Shown here in pieces: positions 6,228-10,723 of a DNA stretch of 10,723 nt (position 1 is its first letter; the number at the start of each line of letters is the position of its first letter). Location of the stretch: the NCBI GenBank assembly GCA_016185555.1, contig JACPNI010000068.1, positions 1 to 10,723 of the forward strand. The letters are read 5' to 3'. The translations under genes were made by a program, and so were the position numbers. Source of the DNA: Candidatus Woesearchaeota archaeon (GTDB lineage: Archaea > Nanobdellota > Nanobdellia > SCGC-AAA011-G17 > JACPNG01). The notes under the pieces are model-generated. The model ran no database searches, was not told the DNA's origin, and was given only the letters and a program-made list of their open reading frames with translations.

Positions 6228-9185
6228 TTAGATTATGCTAAACCTCTTAAGTACTGCTTCCGGTGTTTTATAGTAATCATTTATTATTTCTTGAACTTCC
6301 TTGAAACCAAATATCTTATTTTTATAAAGCTGGAATAGAAGATTTGATCTTAACTTAAACTCCCTTAACAGCACGTTTTTGTTTACACCTTGTCTTTTAG
6401 AGATTTTATCAAAAACATAACTGTTTGTTCTGAAAAAAAACTTGTCAGTTGCAGGGTCTCTTACAAATGGTGTATTTGTCTCAATTTTCCCCAATTGTTC
6501 TTTTACACTGATTATTTCAACAATTTCCCTTATTCTACGCACATCAGCACTACCAACTTTTGTTTGTACCATCACACAAACAATATCGAGTGACTCAACC
6601 AAAGAGGGGGATAGATTAATGGGCTCTGTTTCAAGTCTTCTAACCATAGTATTAACATCTTCTGCATGCATTGTTCCGAAACTTGGGTGTCCAGAGTTAT
6701 GAAGAAGTATGGTACCAAAACCACCGATAAAATTCTGCGTACACGGAATGCATAGATCATAAACATATTCTGGTTCATTTAACTCCAAGGCCTCAATCGC
6801 CTTTACTTCATCACAATAAAGATCCCCCATGAGATTTAAATCCGGCTTATCAAATACCTTAACGTTAATTTCCTTTCCAATTGGTCTAATAAATTTCAAA
6901 AATTCTTGTTTTTTATAAGAATGATAAAATCTAACTTCATAATCTGTTGTTTTTCTTCCAAATCGATTTCTTTTATCTATTTTGGCAACAATTCCATAAA
7001 CAAGCAACAATTGAGCAACATCATTTGCTAGGTTTTTTGAAGCAGTATAATAACAAAATAATTTTTGAGACAAAGAACCATCACCACAATATAATGCTGA
7101 TAAGAATATCCCAATTCTTCTTTTATCCAAACCGAAAATAAAATCCGGAATTTTTTTCTCTAATTTTGAGTTACAATATCTTTTAATAAGCTCAAATATT
7201 ATTTTATGACTAAATGACAATTCAATTGCAGTACCAAATCCTACTGTCATCCTTTCTTTTGGCTTTATTCCTGTTACTTCATAAATACATTTCCGCATAT
7301 CATCCAAAACTTCCTTTCTTTTGTTATAAACACAAATCCTATTATTCCCTTTGCTTTGATCTAATGAACCCCCAGAAAGGTAATAACCTAAAAATTTTAG
7401 AAAATAATCAGTTATAGGCAGTAGTACATTAGAACTTTTACTCTTTTTATCAAATCGTACCATAATTCTATCTATATCATATTTAATCCCGGCTTCTTTC
7501 ATTAATGCTAAAAATTTTTCAGATTTTATAGCAGAAGGTTTGCTTCTCTTAAAATTTGAATAATAATCTGTAATAGTGGCACAATTGCATAAGGCACTCG
7601 TTACATAATAACCACGTCTATTCGAAGCCTCTTTTATATACTCGGGTGCGTATACCCGAATATCAGGCAAATATTCTAATAAGTCAATATAATTTAGATT
7701 ATTATAACCGCAAGGTATTGAAGAAGGGATAACTAATTTACTCCCTATCTTAAGCTCATCTGTTCTGATATCAATAATTTTATCCTCTTTTAAGCTAAAT
7801 AAAGAGTGATCTGGTGTAATAGTTACTTCTCTTCCAAGCCTTGTTATAATCTTAAATAATTTACTCCGCTTTGGATGCCTCACAAATGCCCCAATAGGAA
7901 GGATTTTACATTTTCTATTATTAATATCATATGTAATAGCACTTAGATTTTTTATATCTAAATTTTCTAATTCTTTAATTTTAATCCTAAGAGGTTTGTT
8001 TTTATTCAAGACAAATATTTCTTCATTGCCCCTCAAAGAACTCATTCCTTGAAATAAAACATAGGCCTCTTTTCCTCTTATCTCACCAACAATAACATAA
8101 TCAGGTCTTTGTCGAAAACTTTCTTTTAACAAATCAAACAAGCTTACCTCCCCATGCTTTTGTCCAACTATATTGGCTAGTCCAGTACCTTCTCTTGCGA
8201 CTGTCGGCAGCCAATTTTCCCGCATCAAATTAAGTTCCTTGGTGTCCTCTATAGAAACAACTCTGGATGCAGGAGGTATAAAAAAAGAAATTGCATTCAG
8301 GAAACTTGTCTTTCCTGTACCGGTACCGCCAACAACCATTATATTACTTTCATATTCTATTGCCATCCATAAATAAGCAAGAATTTCTGGAGAGACCGTT
8401 CTAAAGTCAATAAGCTTTACAGGCGTCCATGGCTCGCGAGAAAAACGTCTGACTGTGAATGTTGGTCCTCTTGAACTTACATCGGTTGTATATGTGGCAT
8501 TGATACGGGAACCATCTGGAAGTCTACCATCAAGCAAAGGATTTGAATAAGAAACATATTTCCCTGCTTTTTGTGCCAATTTCTCAACAAAGCTTGCAAG
8601 AACCCCGTTATTGGGATAAACTATATTTGTTCTTAGATTCCTGTACTTTCTATGAACTATAAAAATTGGGGTCTTTGAGCCATTGCACTCTATGTCTTCT
8701 ATAAAATAATCCTGCATTAATGGCTCTATTTCATTTAAACCGACAAAATCTCTGTAGATATAATACATAAACTTTAGAAAAGTATCATCGCTAATAGTTA
8801 TGTGCAGTTCATTCAAGAGGATACGTACATTCTTTTCAAGATATTCTATAACTATTTGCTGATCCTTTATATTGATAAAACTTATATTAATTAACTCTCT
8901 TAGTCCTTCTTCAATTAAGGTTAAAATACTTTTTTCTTGTTCATCCAGTTTAGGCTCTTCTAAATAATAAACTAACTCATGATTTTCTTTATCCCAAAAA
9001 ATATGGGCATAAGCATATGTGGATATTAGTGGATATGTAACATCAAGCCCAGTTTTATCCTGAACATCCGGCAAATAGACAACTTCAGTAATTGGTTTTA
9101 TACTAAAAGCTGTTTTTATTTCGGGCTCTTTCTTTTCATCAGTTAGCAATCCTATCTTTTTCTTAAATATATTTAGGTTTAACAT
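6228..9185 (-). CDS. Type IV pilus/archaellum-type secretion ATPase (FlaI/TadA-like) containing an intein
   Basis: From the ATG at 9185 the precursor has 985 residues; without the intein it is 537, the usual FlaI size. It belongs to the VirB11/PilB/FlaI ATPases that drive subunit assembly. It has an N-terminal domain (to about 240), Walker A GGTGTGKT (286-293), an Asp box (SIEDTKEL, 311-318), Walker B with the catalytic Glu368 (RPDYVIVGEIRG, 360-371), and a His box (GHPSFGTMHAED, 832-843) after the intein. The intein occupies 383-830, and joined exteins read FQGMS|SGHPSFG. A start at 9281 would be in frame but overlaps the upstream gene. The ATG at 9185 has a strong ribosome binding site and begins MLNLNIFKKKIG, so I chose it. 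It is encoded between pilin genes and the platform proteins with which it should work in the cytoplasm. The motor may serve a pilus or a secretion system. Confidence 0.9.
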   Translation of the reverse strand: MLNLNIFKKKIGLLTDEKKEPEIKTAFSIKPITEVVYLPDVQDKTGLDVTYPLISTYAYAHIFWDKENHELVYYLEEPKLDEQEKSILTLIEEGLRELINISFINIKDQQIVIEYLEKNVRILLNELHITISDDTFLKFMYYIYRDFVGLNEIEPLMQDYFIEDIECNGSKTPIFIVHRKYRNLRTNIVYPNNGVLASFVEKLAQKAGKYVSYSNPLLDGRLPDGSRINATYTTDVSSRGPTFTVRRFSREPWTPVKLIDFRTVSPEILAYLWMAIEYESNIMVVGGTGTGKTSFLNAISFFIPPASRVVSIEDTKELNLMRENWLPTVAREGTGLANIVGQKHGEVSLFDLLKESFRQRPDYVIVGEIRGKEAYVLFQGMSSLRGNEEIFVLNKNKPLRIKIKELENLDIKNLSAITYDINNRKCKILPIGAFVRHPKRSKLFKIITRLGREVTITPDHSLFSLKEDKIIDIRTDELKIGSKLVIPSSIPCGYNNLNYIDLLEYLPDIRVYAPEYIKEASNRRGYYVTSALCNCATITDYYSNFKRSKPSAIKSEKFLALMKEAGIKYDIDRIMVRFDKKSKSSNVLLPITDYFLKFLGYYLSGGSLDQSKGNNRICVYNKRKEVLDDMRKCIYEVTGIKPKERMTVGFGTAIELSFSHKIIFELIKRYCNSKLEKKIPDFIFGLDKRRIGIFLSALYCGDGSLSQKLFCYYTASKNLANDVAQLLLVYGIVAKIDKRNRFGRKTTDYEVRFYHSYKKQEFLKFIRPIGKEINVKVFDKPDLNLMGDLYCDEVKAIEALELNEPEYVYDLCIPCTQNFIGGFGTILLHNSGHPSFGTMHAEDVNTMVRRLETEPINLSPSLVESLDIVCVMVQTKVGSADVRRIREIVEIISVKEQLGKIETNTPFVRDPATDKFFFRTNSYVFDKISKRQGVNKNVLLREFKLRSNLLFQLYKNKIFGFKEVQEIINDYYKTPEAVLKRFSII
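6696..8039 (-). mobile_element. Intein with degenerate LAGLIDADG endonuclease
   Basis: This 448-residue insertion splits the ATPase between Walker B and the His box. It begins with Ser (SLRGNEEIFVLNK, block A), has TPDH (block B, precursor residues 457-460) and VYDLCIPCTQNFIGG (block F, 808-822), and ends in ILLHN (block G). Ser831 is the first C-extein residue. The splicing residues are therefore Ser1, the block B Thr and His, the penultimate His, the terminal Asn and Ser+1; all are present, so splicing looks possible. The centre carries two LAGLIDADG motifs: LGYYLSGGS (7365-7391), where Gly replaces the acidic residue, and FLSALYCGDGS (7074-7106), which keeps its Asp. The homing endonuclease is thus probably weakened or inactive. 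About 120 residues between block B and the first motif may form a DNA-recognition insert. The insertion point is a conserved catalytic region, as is usual for inteins. Confidence 0.92.
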
Positions 9186-9187
9186 TT

Positions 9188-9195
9188 TCACCTCT
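9188..9195 (-). promoter_or_regulatory. Strong ribosome binding site of the ATPase gene
   Basis: Read leftward the sequence AGAGGTGA lies two bases before the ATG at 9185. It matches the archaeal anti-Shine-Dalgarno partner (GGAGGTGA) closely and decides the start. No other gene in the window has a comparable site, so the ATPase opens its own translation unit. Confidence 0.75.
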
Positions 9196-9218
9196 TCTGG
9201 TTTAGAAATAGCTAGCTT

Positions 9219-9235
9219 AATTAAAATACTTTTCG
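9219..9235 (-). promoter_or_regulatory. Possible internal promoter before the ATPase
   Basis: Read leftward, CGAAAAG is followed by TATTTTAAT, a BRE/TATA-like pair in the 52-nt gap between the broken pilin and the ATPase. It would start transcription about 13 nt before the ATG, leaving just enough leader for the ribosome binding site. It could uncouple the assembly genes from the pilins. This is a pattern match only. Confidence 0.35.
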
Positions 9236-9237
9236 TC

Positions 9238-9766
9238 CTATACAACTCTAATGTTAATAAGCGGCAGACCTCTTGGATCATAGTTGCCTGTATGCTCTAT
9301 GGTAATACTATAGGTTCCTACCAAAGGGCTTCCTACAGGTGTATCTGAACTCAAGGTGATATTTGCGACACTACCAAGTTTAAGTTCAAGATTAATATTA
9401 TACTGGTTCTCTGTTGAAGTTGGAAGTAGATAAGTAACAATATCACCCTCAGTAAAGTTTATACCCGGTTCTATAAGTTTCGCACTTGTCTGTATATCCC
9501 ATATTATCTTATCATTAACCTCATCTATTCTTAACTCTCCTGACTCTATACTTAACGGAGAAATATACCTTCTGCTTCCGGGCCCTTCATTAGCAACTAC
9601 CCTGATATTATTCCCCAGACTTGTCATCACAACTCTTGTTTGTACTACAGTATTGCGATCGCGTAACTTATTAATTAATGGCAATCCTGCATTAAGGATT
9701 ATTGTTATAAATCACACCCAATGCAAGATATAAAACCGCAGAAACCCATACCTCAGCTTTTTTCAT
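9238..9766 (-). pseudogene. Pilin-like gene interrupted by a +1 frameshift
   Basis: Reading from an ATG at 9766, three bases after the stop of the first pilin, gives MKKAEVWVSAVLYLALGVI and then goes out of frame to a stop about 15 nt later. One base further along (T at 9709, in the TTT tract 9709-9711) the shifted frame continues the same hydrophobic helix as ITIILNAGLPLINKLRDRN and stays open to the TAG at 9238. Removing one T gives a 175-residue protein: a basic n-region, a possible class III site (KKA|E), one membrane helix (about 6-28) and an extracellular beta-rich domain with two sequons (NFT, NIT) and no cysteine. The downstream part alone could start only at a TTG (9684) and would lack signal and helix. 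Either the gene is broken or there is a sequencing or assembly error in the T run. It looks like a pilin or archaellin-like subunit of the operon. Confidence 0.8.
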
Positions 9767-9769
9767 TTC

Positions 9770-10243
9770 TTAACAACTTGAAAGTGTAGCAGTACCTTCT
9801 GCATCGCCATATTTTTCAGTATTGGAACTGCATGTAACCTGTTTTCCTTTTAATATTATTACTGGAACAAATTCAACCTCCTTAACCCCTGCTGCCACGC
9901 CTGTAAGTGTATAGGTCTTAATTCCAAAAGCTTCAAGACTCGTATTCACAGAACCGGTGCTAACATCACTTGGAGAATTGTATAGCCTATAACTGAATTT
10001 TTCTATATTCTTTGCTCCATCATTTTTAATTGTAACCTTGATATCAGATCCAGAAACACATGCAAGCGAAATACCGAAAGCAACATCACTTGCACAGGCT
10101 ATTTTGATATTAGAAGTTTCTTCTGTCTGCTGCTGTATCCCCTTGGTAAAACCTTGACCCCAGTTTATTATCACTGCAGCTAAAGCTATTGTAAACCCTA
10201 ATAAAAGGACTGTCGCTATTAACGGACTTATACCTCTTTTCAT
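9770..10243 (-). CDS. Archaeal type IV pilin
   Basis: This 157-residue preprotein begins MKRGISPLIATVLLLGFTIA. The KRG|ISP signal with the following hydrophobic helix (about 5-27) is the hallmark of archaeal type IV pilins (Pilin_N type), cut after Gly4 by an EppA/PibD-type prepilin peptidase, which is not encoded in this window. The helix would pack in the fibre core and the remaining 125 residues form the outer domain. Four cysteines (50, 62, 138 and the very last residue, 157) could make two disulfides. One sequon (NTS) is present. It is the first gene of the leftward pilus operon, followed after 3 nt by another pilin-like gene. A TATA box about 25 nt upstream suggests a leaderless message. 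It is probably the major or a main subunit; which one cannot be told from sequence alone. Confidence 0.85.
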   Translation of the reverse strand: MKRGISPLIATVLLLGFTIALAAVIINWGQGFTKGIQQQTEETSNIKIACASDVAFGISLACVSGSDIKVTIKNDGAKNIEKFSYRLYNSPSDVSTGSVNTSLEAFGIKTYTLTGVAAGVKEVEFVPVIILKGKQVTCSSNTEKYGDAEGTATLSSC

Positions 10244-10260
10244 TATAAAGATTAAAGCTG

Positions 10261-10270
10261 TAATTTATAT
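10261..10270 (-). promoter_or_regulatory. Proximal TATA box of the pilus operon
   Basis: Read leftward, ATATAAATTA is centred about 24 nt from the pilin ATG (10243), so transcription would start at or next to the start codon. There is no ribosome binding site before that ATG, which fits a leaderless transcript. Confidence 0.5.
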
Positions 10271-10339
10271 GTGAACTACTCATAACCTAACTCTGTTGAG
10301 ATTATGGCTTCTTGCGACCATCTCATAAGAGACCTTTCG

Positions 10340-10403
10340 TGCAATCTATTGCAGAACAGGAAAGCAAGATTGCAGGAACTGCTTTACACAAACCCAAGTT
10401 CCT
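10340..10403 (-). ncRNA. Two adjacent stem-loops: structured leader or small RNA candidate
   Basis: TGCAATCT (10340-10347) pairs with AGATTGCA (10367-10374), an 8-bp stem with a 19-nt loop. Immediately next to it, GGAACT (10375-10380) pairs with AGTTCC (10397-10402), a 6-bp stem with a 16-nt loop. Loop bases AACAGG (10355-10360) could also pair with CCTGTT (10411-10416). If the distal TATA at 10443-10458 is used, this whole block would be at the start of a leftward transcript of about 180 nt before the pilin. No match to tRNA, SRP RNA, RNase P RNA or box C/D consensus was recognised. It may instead be an operator region, so the RNA call is tentative. Confidence 0.3.
10348..10379. repeat. Direct repeat ATTGCAG(A/G)(G)AAC spaced 21 bp
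   Basis: ATTGCAGAAC (starting 10348) and ATTGCAGGAAC (starting 10369) are 21 bp apart, two helical turns. An inverted copy, TGCAAT (10340-10345), sits just left and forms TGCAAT-CT-ATTGCA. This arrangement would suit binding of a dimeric or multimeric regulator on one face of the DNA. It overlaps the stem-loops described above, so the two readings compete. Confidence 0.45.
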
Positions 10404-10442
10404 TAGGCATCCTGTTATTATGATAAGTAACAATCTATCAGT

Positions 10443-10458
10443 ATATAAATATTTATAT
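10443..10458. promoter_or_regulatory. Palindromic TATA element, distal promoter
   Basis: ATATAAATATTTATAT is a perfect 16-bp palindrome containing TATAAATA and TTTATATA, both good archaeal TATA boxes. Leftward it would start a transcript near 10420 that crosses the stem-loops into the pilin gene. Its symmetry would allow rightward firing too, but no gene follows on that side inside the window. Confidence 0.45.
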
Positions 10459-10514
10459 TCCAATTCATCCATAACCTAATAATTATTCAGGATCTGGACT
10501 TCTTGGAAACGGGG

Positions 10515-10723
10515 TTAAAGTTTTGCTTTTCTAATGTAAAAAACCAAAAAGACTGAAGCAATCAAAGAGATAATCCTCAGAACATATCCAAAACTCCCAA
10601 GATAACTTGTTAATGTAATGAATAATCTTGTAACAAGAATTGCAGATGCAACAGACATAAGCACTACAAAACCATTCCTATTGAACCTGCTGGAAAAGTA
10701 GTGCTTTGTAATAAAAAATAAAA
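10515..10723 (-). CDS. C-terminal end of a membrane protein (partial)
   Basis: The frame is open from the right edge to a TAA at 10515-10517, showing 68 residues with the start outside the window. Two hydrophobic segments are visible, GFVVLMSVASAILVTRLFIT and GYVLRIISLIASVFLVFY, joined by a short SYLGSF turn. The chain ends in a basic tail (IRKAKL), which by the positive-inside rule is probably cytoplasmic. No family is recognised. It lies upstream of the pilus operon on the same strand, but the 271-nt gap with its own TATA elements suggests a separate transcript. Confidence 0.6.
   Translation of the reverse strand, partial: LFFITKHYFSSRFNRNGFVVLMSVASAILVTRLFITLTSYLGSFGYVLRIISLIASVFLVFYIRKAKL

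Larger units (their letters stand above)
10281..10479. repeat. Distant pair of CATAACCTAA direct repeats
   Basis: Identical 10-mers CATAACCTAA lie at 10281-10290 and 10470-10479, each close to one of the two TATA elements of the region. On the leftward strand each sits 10-12 bp upstream of its TATA box, where an activator or BRE-proximal factor would bind. Only two copies are seen in this region, so chance is possible. Confidence 0.4.

Noticed and set aside
6390..8376. Several ORFs of 64-86 residues opposite or out of frame within the ATPase/intein
   Set aside because: They overlap conserved ATPase and intein motifs in another frame, and their translations look like shadow sequence.
9186..9281. 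ATPase start at the ATG at 9281, adding 32 residues
   Set aside because: It overlaps the upstream pilin-like gene by 44 nt, has no ribosome binding site, and the ATG at 9185 has a near-consensus one. The host protein also has the normal family size from 9185.
9238..9684. Free-standing 148-residue gene beginning at a TTG
   Set aside because: The missing signal and membrane helix are found directly upstream in the frame one base away, so this is the downstream part of a frameshifted pilin-like gene.
9700..9720. Programmed ribosomal frameshift in the second pilin
   Set aside because: No slippery heptamer suited to a -1 shift, no known +1 signal and no clear downstream stimulator was seen. A simple indel is the better explanation.
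2684..10243. Archaellum (motility) operon
   Set aside because: No FlaH, FlaCDE, FlaF or FlaG-like gene is present, and the first pilin has the ISP type signal of adhesive pilins. A pilus or secretion system fits better, although missing genes could lie outside the window.
10385..10411. Eight-residue ORF (MPKELGFV) in the pilin leader region
   Set aside because: Too short, no ribosome binding site and no evidence of a leader-peptide mechanism.
10281..10430. tRNA, RNase P RNA or box C/D RNA in the structured intergenic region
   Set aside because: Stem-loops are present, but no T-loop, no conserved RNase P or SRP core and no clear C/D box pair was found. Only a general structured-RNA candidate is kept.

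Overview
The window looks archaeal. Promoters have TATA boxes with purine-rich BRE-like sequence upstream and very short or absent leaders. One gene has a strong GGTGA-type ribosome binding site. The pilins carry an archaeal class III signal (KRG|ISP...), and there is a FlaI/TadA-type secretion ATPase and a two-module Lrp/AsnC regulator. The AT-rich DNA, tightly overlapping genes and a compact pilus operon with several odd pilin-like proteins suggest a DPANN archaeon (Woesearchaeota/Pacearchaeota-like). That placement is an inference from style, not from a marker gene.

Left part (1-2683). A probable 3' end of a rightward gene (1-101) converges on a leftward 320-residue double Lrp/AsnC regulator (123-1085). 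Divergent from it is a two-gene rightward unit: a 60-residue highly charged protein (1218-1400), overlapping by 14 nt a 426-residue radical SAM enzyme (1387-2667). The 60-residue product could be a partner or substrate of the enzyme. The regulator sits where it could control that unit.

Middle and right part (2684-10243, all leftward). This is a type IV pilus/archaellum-like assembly operon, in transcription order: pilin (10243-9770); second pilin-like gene broken by a +1 frameshift (9766-9238); secretion ATPase interrupted by a 448-residue intein (9185-6228, intein 8039-6696); small coiled-coil protein (6226-5960); two successive T2SSF-type platform membrane proteins (5973-4810 and 4808-3951); and two pilin-like secreted proteins (3954-3097 and 3103-2684). 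The genes after the ATPase abut or overlap. The ATPase would power assembly on the membrane platform, and the four class III signal proteins would be subunits or minor/tip pilins. No prepilin peptidase, FlaH or archaellum FlaCDEFG-like gene is in view, so an adhesive pilus or secretion system is more likely than an archaellum.

Right end (10244-10723). A 271-nt non-coding stretch contains a TATA box close to the pilin start, a second and stronger palindromic TATA element about 200 nt upstream, two adjacent stem-loops and short direct repeats. It is either a structured leader/small RNA or an operator region. Beyond it lies the C-terminal end of a leftward membrane protein that runs off the window.

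The points most worth a second look are the intein (Ser1, Ser+1, first LAGLIDADG motif lacking its acidic residue), the frameshifted pilin, the small-ORF/radical SAM pair, and the structured region upstream of the pilus operon.
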